Part shown: in pieces, positions 36,510 to 48,032 of the stretch
Numbering within the stretch: the stretch's first letter is position 1
Layout of the letters: the number at the start of each line of letters is the position of its first letter
NCBI GenBank assembly: GCA_014281115.1
Contig: JACONQ010000008.1
Span: 2,108,001-2,172,000 of the forward strand
Source: Laburnicola sp. R22_1
Lineage: Eukaryota > Ascomycota > Dothideomycetes > Pleosporales > Didymosphaeriaceae
Length of the DNA: 64,000 bases
Reading direction: 5' to 3'
Translations under genes and position numbers: made by a program
The notes under the pieces: model-generated
Seen by the model: only the letters and a program-made list of their open reading frames with translations
What the model was told of the DNA's origin: nothing
Database searches by the model: none

Positions 36510-39141
36510 ATACATAAGCTAAAATATACTATTTATTATATTAAATATTACTTAATTACTAGTTTCTTAATAGATTACTAGAATTCCTTAAATCTAAGAT
36601 AATTAAAAATAATATGAGTAAATCTATACTAAAATTTTATAGAGAAATTGGTAAAAGGATATATTATACTATATATAAGTATTAGCTAATTTTGTATCTT
36701 AGATAAAAAGTTATACTCTTCTAAAGTTAGAGTTTTTTTACCCCTATTTTACCCCTACATTACTTTTACCCTAGACTGACTAAGCGCTTACTTAGCCTAA
36801 TAGCCTAGGTGCAATCCCCTAAACCTTCTGCTATAAGACTTTAGAAAAGATAACTTTTAAGTAAACTTTTTTATTGCACCCCACTGTATTACTGTAATAA
36901 GTAGTGTTATTATCTTTTAAACTATTATTATAGTAAGTAAGTAAGTAATACTAAGTTTATAAAAATTATTCTTATTAAGCGTCTCTTCTTTAGTATAATT
37001 TCTATAGTCTTTACTAGGTTAGGCTTTTTTTTAACTAAAGCAATTACGCTTAGGCTCTACTTTAGAGTTTTTATTACTAAAAGAAGCAGTTAGGATTACC
37101 TAATATACGTTAATTTTAGCATCCTTAGGGGATAATAATATAGAGTTATTAAATTTAGAGGCTTTAAAGGCTAGCAACTAGCGAGTTCAGAATAAAAGTA
37201 GAATTATAATAGAGATATTTAATTATAATTTATTAATAAGCTATACTAAAAGGTAGCTAGGCAATATTAATTGCCTAGTAATTAGTTATCTAGCTAAATA
37301 TTTAATAGGTAGTAGGTAAGGGCTAGGGCGATTATAGCGAAGGAAGTAGATTTTTATAATTAGCACTACCCTAGTTTAAATATAAGCTTAACTAAGATCT
37401 AAAGTAGTAAAAGATTAAGGTAGAGTATATAAGGCTACTTAGTAAGGTAGAATAGTAGAAAATTAAGACAGACTAGATAAAGCCACTTAGTAAGGTTAGC
37501 GCTAGGGCAACCTAGTATTAAGGTTTTCTAAGTGTTAAAGTAGTTTATTAGGGGCGTCTATTATAAAGATAGTAAGAAATAATAAGAAATAATATCTAAG
37601 AAGTTAATAGTTAGGCGTAGTAAAGTACCTAAATTTAGTAGGTCTAGGTATCTTATAAGTACAAGCTAGCGTACTTAGTAAGTAAGATAGGGCGCCTTAT
37701 AGAAAAGGTAAAAGTATTATTTATATAAAATCTTTATAGGCAGCGCTACAGCATCTTTAAAACCTAATTTAAAATTTTCTTACTTAGTGTTTTTAGCCCT
37801 TATACTGTAACGCTAGTTAGGTGTTATAGGCGAATTAGTCTTTAGAGGTAGTATAGTTATTATTTATTATTATTTATTACTATTTAGGAACGTTTAGAAT
37901 AGTCTTTTAATAGACTAGGGGAATCTTTTTAGTAGATTTAGATATAATCTATTAAACTAGAGTATAAAGTCTTATAAAAGTAACTAATAAGACTTTTTAC
38001 TACTATACGCTATAACTAGTAACTAGTAGACTTAGAATTCTAGTCTTTTTAAATAGGCCTTAGTAGTATCTTAATTCTACTAGCGTAAAGTATTACTACT
38101 ACTTCTATAACTTAGAGTAATCTCTTTTAATAAACTATAGTAGCGTAACCTATTAAACTAGTTTTTATAGAGGTAACTAATAAAACTTCTTACTCTTATA
38201 AAATAAGTAGAAAAGGGACTTAGGAGTAGTCTTTTTAATAAACCTTAGAGTAGTAAAATATAAACTCCCTAGTAATAGGAATCCTTTCTAGTAACTAATA
38301 AACTTCCTAACCTTATATAATAAGTAGAGAAGAGACTTAGAAGCAGCCTCTCTTAATAGACCTTAGTGTAGTGTAATAACGGCCTAAAACTTCTAGCCTA
38401 ACTTAGTAAGCTTAGCGTAGTATAACAACTGCCTAGCACTAAAGTAGCTAATATACTTCTAGCCTAACTTAGTAAGCTAAAACTTCTACTAATTTAATTA
38501 CTTATAAGTAGGGTCTTAAGGAAGAAGTAGATATTATATCGCTATTTATAGCTAAATAAAAATAGTTAGTTTTAAAATAATATAAGGGTGGTACACAGTC
38601 TTATAGGGCTAACCTATTAGAGATAGCTAGAATAGTTAAAAAAGCTAGTTAAATTAATACTATTCTAAGATAGTAGATAAGAAAGGAATCTAGGGGGCCC
38701 TTTTTTGTATAGAGGGCGACGTAGAGTATAGGCCTATACTAACTACTACGCTAACACTAACTAGGAAAGGCGCCTTTAAAAAGGTAAAAGGCGTAAATAG
38801 AAGAAAATAAAGTGTAAAAGAAAGGTAATAGGGCGTGCTTAGTAGGTAGACTAGTAAAGACTATTATAATAAATAGCTTTAGACCTTACTAGAAGTAAGT
38901 GCTAATTAACTTGCCTAATTAGAGTAATATACTAAAGTAAAAACTATGCCCTTAGTCTCTTTTCTAATAATAATAATAATACTAGCAACTAGTAAAGCGC
39001 TAATAGAGTGCTAATGCCCCTAACTTCTTAATTTAGAGTTGTTCTTTAAAAGCTGTTACAATTACTACTGTTAAGAATATATAATAAAGGCTAAGATTTA
39101 TAAGAACTACCTCCTTCTAGAGAATATAGTTAATTATATTA

Positions 39142-40290
39142 TTGTTTTTTTTTTTGCAACTAAGGGGTTTCTAATAAAAATATTATAATAATAGCAGATA
39201 TTCCTTCTATTATTATATATATAGAAAAGCGTTTTAAGGTATTAATAAAAAGGGGTTAGCGCGTTATAAGTAAGCTAAGTGAGCTTAGTAGGCTTAGCGC
39301 GCCTACTTTAACTAAAAAAAATCCATATACAAAACTATAGGTAATGCTATATTACTATACTATAGTTTAGAGTAGGAGAAAGGTATAAAATAGCATTAGC
39401 GCTATAATACTATAACTATTATCTCCTCTACTATTATCCCTAAAAATATTACTAGAAGTAATAGCTATATTAGTAGGTTTGTGTGCTACTTATAAGCAAT
39501 ATATACTAGGTAGAAGCTTATACACTATGGATATACTAACACTCTATCTCTATATTAAAATTAACCTTAAAGAGACTTCTACTACTATTACTTTATTTTC
39601 TACTATCTTTCTAAACCTTAATACTAATACTGCTGTTAATGCCGCCTAAAAGTACACTTTAATAATCTATCTACTTAAAGTTACTAAATCTATACTAGAG
39701 TATTACTCTATCTAGAAGATTATTAATAGGTTAAAGTAAAAGGTATACCTTAGCCTATATAAGGTAGTTCTAGTATACTAGTTAGGCTAGTAATAGATTA
39801 GTAACTTAAAGTATAAAGAATATAAAGAGTTTCTACTATAGTTTCTTATATTACTACTAGTTAGGAAGGCGGTAATAGAGGGCAAGATTAAGAGAAAAGA
39901 GAAGAAGATATTTATTAATAAGTTACTAGGAGAGGAGAGCATTATATAGATGCGCTAGATCTTTATAGTTATAGCATTAGATAGTAAGCGTATTATATAA
40001 GTGTGCTATATAGTAGCGCGCGAACATAGCGCAATTACTACTAATAGTAATAATAGAGCTTAGTTTACTATACATGTTTTACGTAAATTTAATAGCTATT
40101 AAAGTGCTTATAGATAATAGGGGGTAAGTCCGTAGTTTATATATAAACTATTATTGCGTTAGCAGAGGAGACTAGAAGTAGACTATATTTTTAGGCGCTA
40201 GACTAGAGCGGCCTTTTTATCCTAACCTACGCAGGCTTAAATTAAAAAAAGGGTATTAAAAAGGATACATAATACTAAATAAACAATGCG
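39142..40290 (-). mobile_element. PA1 full copy, left half of a head-to-tail dimer
   Basis: Begins with an 11-T run (poly(A) on the minus strand) and gcaactaaggggtttct, and ends with aataaacaatgcg, the full 5' end. The duplication ttaattatatta lies on its left (39130-39141), but its partner is at 43909-43920, beyond the second PA1 copy. The pair therefore behaves as one insertion or as one copy inserted in another. Confidence 0.75.
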
Positions 40291-40472
40291 ACTAAAATAT
40301 TATAATAATAGTAGATATTCCTCCTACTATTATATATATAGAAAAGCGTTTTAAGGTATTAATAAAAAGAAGTTAGCGCGTTATAAGCGAGCTAAGTGGG
40401 CTTAGTAGACTTAGCACTCCTACTCTAACTAAAAAAAAGTCTATATACAAAACTATAAGTATGGCTATATTA

Positions 40473-40517
40473 CCGAATTCGGCCACTCAACGCACAGACC
40501 CCACTTAACGCACAGTT
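40473..40517. repeat. pogo2 left TIR
   Basis: ccgaattcggccactcaacg and the following gcacagaccccacttaacg. It differs from the right TIR by attcgg/atacgg and one C-to-T (cactcaacg to cacttaacg). Confidence 0.9.
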
Positions 40518-40634
40518 TGAGGATAGCCACCACTATTACTTTTGAAGCTGCAGAGCTCTATATATATCGTAAAATCACTAGAGTCTTTAGAGTAGCATTT
40601 GCAGAAGCTTGATAAATCGATTGGCAACGATAAA

Positions 40635-42518
40635 CTACGTGTGATACCTCTGTGGGAGGCGTACTTTGCGAGTGCGCGTTGATGGGCCGGATGCCTCCAC
40701 CACCCCTTCAATAACTAATAGATCCTCAACATCAACCTCTAGGTCCTTAATAATATGAGCAGGAGGTGCAGGAGCCTCGAGGTTACGCGCCTTACCCTTT
40801 TTGGCCAATTGTATATTAGTCCTAAGTTGCTTTTTAGCTGCGCGCGCAAGTAGATCTTCTTCGCGCTCTGCCGCCTTCCTCTACTGTTCTTGCAACCTAA
40901 CCTCTTTTGTAGCTATCCTTTTCTGCGCCCTCTACTTAAGTATAGCCTGTTTCTCCTGCTTTTTCTGCTCCTTAGCTAGCTTGTTGCGCTCCTTCTGGTG
41001 TTGTAGTTCTTCTGCTTTGGCGTCTTTTTCAGCCTAGCGATTGCGGGTAGCCTTAACTTTTAATAGCGACCAGAAGACGGCGCTGCCAGCGTAATTCTTA
41101 GAGGGTTCAAGTAGTAATGCCTTGCCACGCTTACGGCGCTTCTTCTCATTAAAAAGGGCATCTCTAAGGCGATCGTTTTCGTGCTAGACGAGCTGTTTCT
41201 GAGTCGCTATTGCGTGTATTGTGTAAGACAGCTGTAAGACGCGTTTATTATTAAGATCCTTAACTACCTGTTGTAGAAGTCCTTTAATTTTACGCCAATC
41301 GCTTGCAGAGAGTACTAATGACGTGCTATCGCTGCTTAATGGCCTCTTAGGCTCTAGATCCTTAAATTTCTTTAATATAGCGTTGCTATTCAGCGAAGAG
41401 ATGCTAGTAACTTTAAAGGCGTTAATTATTGTTTCTTTAGCGAATGCAACTCTGTATGCCTTATAGAAGAAGCGGAAGAAGTCGCGCTTAGTGATAGATG
41501 TGAGTCCTTGGCTGTTGTACATAAATTCGGAGAGCTCTTTTGTATATGTAGCTAAAAGAGGCTTAAAAAGGCAGACATCTAGAGGCTGTAGCGTATAAGT
41601 TAAATGCGGCGGGTAGATAGCTAGGAGGATTCGATTTTAATTGCAGAACTCGATAAACTCTATAGTAACGTGTGAGCCATGCCTATTAAGAATTAGGAGT
41701 TAATAGTCGCGCTTTGCCTTCTTCTTAGTCTCCTTTTGAAAGCACCTCTTAAGCTAGGCAATCCCAAGTTTGTTGTTTGTCTATCCAGATGGTGATGAGG
41801 CGAAAAAGGCCTGGTGCTCTTGAGGATTGAAATCTTGTAGCTATGTGTCCTAGATGTTGCCAGAAGCCGCCTAATATATTAGGGCAGGTTTAAGAGAGCT
41901 GCTGTTGGCGCATATATAAGCTATTGTTGTTATCCACTCTCTATTGCCGTCCTAGAGTACCTGCTTAACGCCTCCTTGCTCATATCGCTGTCGAGAGAAC
42001 ACGCGCTTCATTTTTGACACTACCCCGATTAAGAAGCCCTTCTTATCCATATTGTATATATTTGATGGTGCGATGTTGTACTGCTTAATCTTATCGTCTA
42101 AAAGCTTAAAATAGAGGGCGTATTTAAAGGCTGAATCGGCTTTGTAGCGCTGGCTATCGATGCCAGATGTCTATCGCGATATAAGGTTAATTTGATGCCG
42201 CGCAATGTAGCGATTAACCTAGTGATTTCCTGGCTCTTGATGTGCTATTTCTCCAGCGAAATTTCGTATTATCTCTCTCGTAGGGGGTAGGCCTTGTACA
42301 CACAGCTTATTAATGTACTATAGTAGCTGTTTTTCCTGTGTATTGTTGAGGAGTCGCTTTTTTTCGGCCCGAGTTGCATAGGTGCCCTGAACCCCTCGAT
42401 AGCGCTTCGAGAGCCGCGACCGCTCAACGCCGTACTCCCGAGCAACCTGGGATATATTAGGACGTTCTCCTAGCTTCAGGGATTTTAAAGCTTCAACAGC
42501 TGCGTCGATCGGGTCCAT
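40635..42518 (-). pseudogene. pogo2 transposase (627 codons, stop-riddled)
   Basis: One minus-strand frame from ATG at 42518 to TAG at 40635. HTH: ISQVAREYGVERSRLSKRYRG. CENP-B-like domain: NNTQEKQLL to LPPTREIIRNFAGEIA. DDE_1 core: YNMDKKGFLIGV, DGNREWITTIAYICANSS, LLILNRHGSHVTIEFIEF, and TLQPLDVCLFKPL. The first and third triad Asp are intact; the second reads Asn (GAT to AAT). A long basic coiled-coil tail ends RTRKVRLPQRYHT. Several TAG/TAA stops lie at expected Trp or Arg/Gln positions. Same architecture and length as pogo1 but clearly a different lineage (different TIRs, about half the residues changed). The leader just before the ATG (aactccaccaat) is shared with pogo1. Confidence 0.9.
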
Positions 42519-42563
42519 ATTGGTGGAGTTATGAGGTGTTGAAAATATACGATTTTTAGTGTT

Positions 42564-42608
42564 AACTGTGCGTTGAGTGGGGTCTGTGCGTTGAGTGGCC
42601 GAATACGG
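42564..42608. repeat. pogo2 right TIR
   Basis: aactgtgcgttgagtggggt continuing to gagtggccgaatacgg, then TA. The ATG lies 46 bp inside. Confidence 0.9.
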
Positions 42609-42749
42609 TACTATACTATAGTTTAGAGTAGAGAAGAGGTATAAAATAGCGCTAGCGCTATAATGCTATAACTATTATTTCCCTCCTCTACTATTATTTC
42701 TAAAGATGTTACTAGAAGTAATAGTATATTAGTAGATTTGTCCTACTTA

Positions 42750-43101
42750 TTAAAGATCTTTATTATGTTAAAATTCTAACTAAGGTTAAATCTGCACTAT
42801 ATATAGAGAGGAGTAAAATAGAAGGCACTAAAACCTAGTACCTAGCACATAGTAGTAGTAACAAAGTATATACAAAATAATAATAATTTTATTATTAATA
42901 TTTTATATAGCAGTATTATTAATAGTAGTTAATAGATAGTCTATTATCTAGTATAACTAAGTTATATATTATCTCTTAACTAGTAGACTATTAAAGAGCT
43001 GCAGTGAATCTACGCGAAGTTATAACCGCGAGAGTAGTATGGGTAATAGGACGCTTAACTATGGTTTAGTTATCGTGCTCGCGACCTGGCAGCAGCGTAA
43101 G
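42750..43101 (-). mobile_element. R3 retroposon copy 2 (truncated)
   Basis: Constant end ttaaagatctttattatg at 42750, variable end at 43101. Flanked by tttgtcctactta (42737-42749) and tttgtgctactta (43102-43114), a 13-bp duplication with one mismatch; the interrupted PA1 word is known from other copies. Several GC-rich words near the variable end (gctcgcgacctggcagcagc) are unmutated. Confidence 0.8.
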
Positions 43102-43920
43102 TTTGTGCTACTTATAAGATATATACTAGGTAAGAGCTTATATATACTATAGGTATACTAACACTCTATCTCTATATTAAAGTTAACCTTAAAAAGACTT
43201 TTACTGCTATTGCTTTATTTCCTACTATTTTTCTAAGCCCTAGTGCTAATACTAATACTAATGCTAACGCTACCTAAAAGTACACTCTAATAATCTATTC
43301 GCTTAAAGTTGCTAGATCTATACTAGAATACTACTCTATCTAGGGTATTATTAATAGAAGGTAGAAGGTATATATTCCTTTATATAAGATAGTTCTAGTG
43401 TACTAGTTAGGCTAGTAATAGATTAGTAACTATAGGCGTAATAATAGATACACAGAGTTTCTATTAAAGTTCCTTATATTACTACTAGTTAAAAAGATAG
43501 TAATAACCTTGAAAAGGGTAAAATTAAGAAAAAGAAAAGAAAGATATTTGTTAATAAGTTAATAGGGAAGGAGAGTGTTATATAAATACGTTAGATTCTT
43601 AGAGTTATAGTATTAGGTAAGCGCGATGTGTAAGCGACGCAATTACTAATAATAGTAATAATAGAGCTTAGTTTACTATATACGCTCTAAGTAAATTTAA
43701 TAGCTATTAAAGTACTTATAAATAATAGGAGGCAAGTGTGTAATTTATATATAAACTATTATTACGTTAGTAGAAGAGACTAGGAGTAGACTATATTTTT
43801 AGGTGCTAGACTAGAGTGGCCTTTCTATCCTAATCTATGCAGGCTTAAATAAAAAAAGGGATTAAAAAGGGTGATTAACACTAAATAAATAATACGACCC
43901 TTTATTATTTAATTATATTA

Positions 43921-44910
43921 CAAGTAGGCTAATAGATAAGATAGTAGATATTATACTAGCCTTTATAGAGAAAGAAACCTTTTTATAAATAAATTATAGA
44001 CTTTTCTAAATATAAGCTTCTATAATAAGTTAGTAGAGAAGTAAGTATAGAATAAGCTATTCCTTAGCTAGTAGGATAAAATCCTATTAGCTAAGTTTAA
44101 TACTAACTTTATACGCCTAGCTACTAAGGCTATTAAAGATAATTAGAAGAACCTAAAGAATATTTACTAAAGAGCCTTATACATAAATTTATAGGATAGG
44201 ATAATTACGCTAGAGATTTTTAAGAATTAGAACCTTATAATACTTATAAATAAAGTTAGTATAGTTAAGGAAATTATTTACTATATAAAAATATTAAAGC
44301 CTTTTTATATAGTGGCCTTCTTTTCTACTAAGTCTATAGACGCTATAAATTAAAAATCTATATATTTTAGTACTATAAAAACTACTAAAGTAAACCCTCT
44401 ATAGACTAAGAAGCGCGCTAAATAGGTCTCTAAAAAAGAGTTAAAGAAGTGCTATAAGAAGGGAGCATACTTTTACTATAGTAAAAAGGGCTATAGCATC
44501 TAGAACTATTACCTTTAAGCTGCTATACTCCTACCTTAAGCTAGGTTAGGTAAAGCCTAAAATATAAATAGTAGTAATAAAGATATTAATAGCTTAGTGG
44601 AGTTAGAAAACTAGTTTCTCCTCCTAGAAGTTATTAAAGGGAGAAGATAAAGCTAGTTATAAAGAAACTAAAGAAGAACTTTATTATATATAGAAAAATA
44701 TAGCTAGATTTATTACTAACTACTATAAACACTTTTATTAATAATATTACCTTTATGTATACTATACTTAATTTAAGATATTTAACTACTACCTTTATAT
44801 TTAAGAAGTTTACTAGGAAAGCTAACCTATAATATATTAGTTTAAATAATTCCTATTAAATAATAAAAATAAGAGAAATAGTCTTCTTGGTTTATAAAGC
44901 CGCTTATATA
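43921..44910 (+). pseudogene. G2 gag (zinc knuckle) and protease-region remnant
   Basis: After the PA1 dimer the gag frame continues. The zinc knuckle reads KCYKKGAYFYYSKKGYSI at 44447-44500, where the second and third Cys and the His have become Tyr through G-to-A; the pattern Cys-x-x-Gly then Gly-x-Ser is typical of gypsy gag. A broken region follows that should be the protease (FLVYKAAYIEID at about 44885). The upstream part of gag lies at about 38900-39141, left of the insertion. Confidence 0.6.
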
Positions 44911-44914
44911 GAAA

Positions 44915-45150
44915 TAGATAATTAAGGCACATTACTATCTTCTAATTTAGGAAAAACTTTGTTGGAAATTTTAATTCACGCTTTAGACAGACAATAGGCC
45001 ACTAGTGTTAGTTTTCTCTTAACTCCCTTTAAAGGGCTTTTTTCACTATGGGAAAGTGCCCCTCGTCCATCTGTACGATTTGCCTGTGGCTGTATTTACT
45101 TTACAGAAAATTTAGAAGCAATAAAAACGTTAATATTAGAGATAGATAGT
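44915..45150. repeat. ~235-bp dispersed repeat, copy 1 (MITE-like)
   Basis: Matches the reverse strand at about 55215-55450. Ends are weakly inverted (attactatcttctaattt and, reversed, ttattgcttctaaatttt). The centre contains a perfect palindrome, ccctttaaaggg. This copy is much less mutated than copy 2 (for example ggaaagtgcccctcgtccat). It falls between the protease and RT parts of G2. No coding capacity assigned. Confidence 0.6.
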
Positions 45151-45778
45151 AAGGAGTATATTAAAATAATATAGGTGTATAATAATAAAAAGAAGGAGGA
45201 CTATAAACTAGTTCTTAGTTTACTATAGTAAAAAAGAACGCTATATTAGTAGTCTTAAGAAAATAGTCTATATATATAGAATTCTTTTATATAAGAATTA
45301 GGAATAAGTAGGGGAGATAAACTTTTACTTCTAGTTAAGAGGTCTTTACTATATTATTTATAACTCTAAATAGAAGAAATATAAAGGAAAAAAATAGGTT
45401 AATAGTCTTTACTACCTCCCTTAAGAATATTTAAAAGGCTCTAGCCCTAACGGCTAAAGTAGACCTAAGAGACTACTTCTCTAAGTAGCTCCTAGACTAG
45501 GTAGAAGTTCTCTTAAGAGAGTAAGCTAATAAACTTCTCCTATTATAAGGCCCTAGGATTAACTACTTAATCCCCCTTATTAAGAAGAATAGAGAGTCCT
45601 TAAAGATCTCCTTTAGGCCCCTCTATAGTATGTTAAAAAAAGCTGCTAGTTTTCTATAAGAAACTAATAGAGTATTTTAACTATAGCTTTATTTAGATAA
45701 GTAAATCTAGCGCTACAGTACTAGTATTATTTATAAGAAAACCTAAAGGAGATTTATAATTTTATATAGACAACTAGG

Positions 45779-46939
45779 ATCGCATTATTTATTTAGTGTT
45801 AATTACTCTTTTTAACCCCCTTTTTTTAATTTGAGCCTGCGTAGGTTGGGATAGAAAGGCCGCTCTAGTACAGCGCCTAAAAATATAGTCTACTAAGTCT
45901 TCACTAACGTAATAATAGTTTATAAGGATAGTTTATAAACTGCGCACTTATCTAATATTTATAAGCGCTCTAATATCTATTAAAAGTTACTTAAAGTGTG
46001 CATAGAAAACTAACTCTTACTCTATTATTACTATTATTAGCAATTGTACCGTATTTGTGCACTACTATATAGCACACTTATATAATACGCTTACTAACTT
46101 ACTATCTAACGCTATAACTATAAAAATCTACTATATTTACGTAACGCTTTCCTCCCCTAGCAACTTATTATTAAACACCTTCTTTTACCTCTTAATCTTG
46201 CCCTTTATTGTCGCTATCCTAACCTATAGCAATATAAGAAACTACAGTAGAAGCTCTACGCGTATATTATAGCGCCTATAGTTACTAATCTATTACTAGC
46301 CTAACTAGTACACTAGAACTGTCTTATATAGGGTAAGATATACCTTTTACTTTACCCTATTAATAATTTTCTAGATAGAGCAGTATTCTAGTATGTAATA
46401 GAGCCTAGTAACTTTAAGTAGATAGATTAAAGTATACTTTTAGGCAGCCTTAACCGCAATTTTAGTATTAGGACTTAAGAGGATAGCAGAATATAGAGCA
46501 ACAGCGATAGATAATATCTTATTAAGATTAACTTTAATATAAAGATAAAGTATTAGTGTACCTATAGTATATAAGCTTCTACCTAGTATATATCTTATAA
46601 TAGCACAAACCTACTAATATAATAGCTATTACTAGCAATTTTTAAAAATAATAGTAGAGGAGATAATAGTTGCAGCGTTATAGTGCTAGCGCTATTTTAT
46701 ACCTCTCCTACTCTAAACTATAGTATAGTAATATAGCCTTACGTATAGTTTTGCATATAGATTTTTTTTTAGTTAAAGTAGGCGCGCTAAGCCTACTAAG
46801 CTCGCTTAGCTCGCTTATAACGTGCTAACTCCTTTTTATTAATACTACCTTAAAACACTTTTTGTATTAATAACAATAGGAGGGATAACTGCTATTATTA
46901 TAATATTTTTATTAGAAACCCCTTAGTCGTAAAAAAAAT
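45779..46939 (+). mobile_element. PA1-B: full-length poly(A) retroposon
   Basis: 1,161 bp from atcgcattatttatttag to ccttagtcgt plus eight A. Flanked by tatagacaactagg (45765-45778) and tatagactactagg (46940-46953), 14 bp with one mismatch. It splits the RT of G2 exactly between KPKGDL and VLNTLL. Confidence 0.85.
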
Positions 46940-47860
46940 TATAGACTACTAGGTGTTAAATACCCTATTAAAGAAAGATCGCTATCCTCTTCCTCTTATT
47001 AAAGAGACGTTATAGCTTCTTACTAAGGCTAAGTAGCTAATAAAATTAGATATAATTTAGGCCTTTTATAAGCTAAGAATAGTAAAGGAAAAGGAATAGA
47101 AAATAGCTTTTTAAATCTAATTTAGGTGATATAAGTAGCTAGTAGTCCTCTTTAGACTAGCTAACGTACTAAGCACCTTCTAGAAATATACTAACTATAT
47201 TTTAAAAAAGTACTTAAATAACTTCTAGTTTTGCTATATAAATAATATTCTTATATCTTTTACTAGATTTTTAAAGGACTATTAGAATAAAGTATAATAG
47301 GTAGTAGAAAGATTAAGTAAAGTAGGGCTATACCTAGACATTAAGAAGTGTAAGTTTATAGTTACTAAAATTAACTATCTTAGATTTATTATAAAGTATA
47401 GAAAGGAAACTAGTATAAACCTAAAGAACATTAAGGCTATTTAGAACTAGATCTCTTCTACTAATATAAAGAGTATTTAGAGTTTTTTTAGAGTTTACTA
47501 ACTTTTACTAGAGGTTTATAAAAACTTTTTAGAAGTAGTATCCTTATTAATAAAGTTAACTAGGAAGGAAAATTTCTTCTTATAGAGGTAGAAATAATAA
47601 TAGGCCTTTAACTACTTAAAGAGAGTATTTTGCACTAAACCTATACTAGCCTACTTTAATTTTAAAAAGAAAGAGATATTAGAGACTAAATCTTTAGGTT
47701 AGGCCTTTAGTGCCTATTTCTTATAATGTAATATAAATAAAGTTCTTAGGCTAATTGCCTACTTCTCTACTAAACACACCCATATAGAGGCAAACTATAT
47801 AATTTATAATAAAAAGATACTTATAGTAATTAAGGTAACTAAGAAGTAGTATAATATATA

Positions 47861-48032
47861 TAAGGGGCAGAGCGCCCTTCTATAGTTACTTGGCCTACTG
47901 CCTTAGAGTTCTAGATCTGTGCTCCTGCTAAGCCAGGAGTATATATACGTCTATAGCTAGAGTTACTATTAAACCCTATTAAATTTATAAGTTTACTTAG
48001 GCAACTCCGACCATATAGTCTAAAGTCCCTTA
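47861..48032. mobile_element. TAAGGGGCT MITE, copy 2
   Basis: 172 bp with taaggggc and inverted tccctta ends, TA on both sides (47859-47860 and 48033-48034). It interrupts G2 between RNase H residues NIY and the downstream MYTNYKNF segment. Central words ctagagttact and aggcaactc are shared with copies 1 and 3. Confidence 0.75.

Larger units (their letters stand above)
27288..36886 (+). mobile_element. Tc1/mariner-type transposon split by Copia2
   Basis: Terminal inverted repeats of ~56 bp start cagtggrgtgyaataaaaaa at 27288 and end at 36886, each next to TA (27286-27287 and 36887-36888). Between them lie a transposase remnant, the 6.6-kb Copia2, and an S1 repeat. Without the insertions the element is ~2.9 kb, long for this group (usually 1.3-2.4 kb), so it may hold further unrecognised DNA. 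It sits inside G1-B, whose sequence continues across the two TAs. Confidence 0.85.
26100..38868 (-). mobile_element. G1-B: G1 element on the minus strand, split by Tc1
   Basis: The 3' LTR (minus) is at about 26100-26395, followed by the reversed polypurine tract (taactcccctttt) and internal 3' region to 27287. The internal region resumes after the Tc1 insertion at 36889. The 5' LTR with about three ~110-bp tandem units occupies about 37860-38868, ending gactattata (reverse of TGTAATAGTC). The part at 36960-37860 does not line up with G1-A or G1-C and may be a variant internal region. Together with G1-A it forms a large inverted pair. Confidence 0.7.
40473..42608 (-). mobile_element. pogo2: Fot1/pogo-type DNA transposon
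   Basis: 2,136 bp bounded by ~45-bp terminal inverted repeats: ccgaattcggccactcaacg at the left, and its inverse, with 2 mismatches, at the right. Flanked by TA (40471-40472 and 42609-42610). Each TIR carries two copies of cactcaacgcacag. The transposon splits the PA1 word gctatattactatactatag, so the empty site can be read from the other PA1 copies (for example near 39357). Confidence 0.95.
40291..43908 (-). mobile_element. PA1 second copy of the dimer, carrying pogo2 and R3-2
   Basis: PA1 sequence resumes directly after the first copy, lacking its last ~12 bp and the poly(A). It is split by pogo2 (40473-42608) and R3-2 (42750-43101) and ends near aataaataatacgac. The right flank ttaattatatta matches the left flank of the first copy. 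Confidence 0.7.

Noticed and set aside
46057..46272. 71-codon hydrophobic frame as a small membrane protein
   Set aside because: It lies inside the non-coding PA1-B retroposon and is not open in other PA1 copies; AT-rich DNA gives Ile/Leu/Tyr-rich translations by default.
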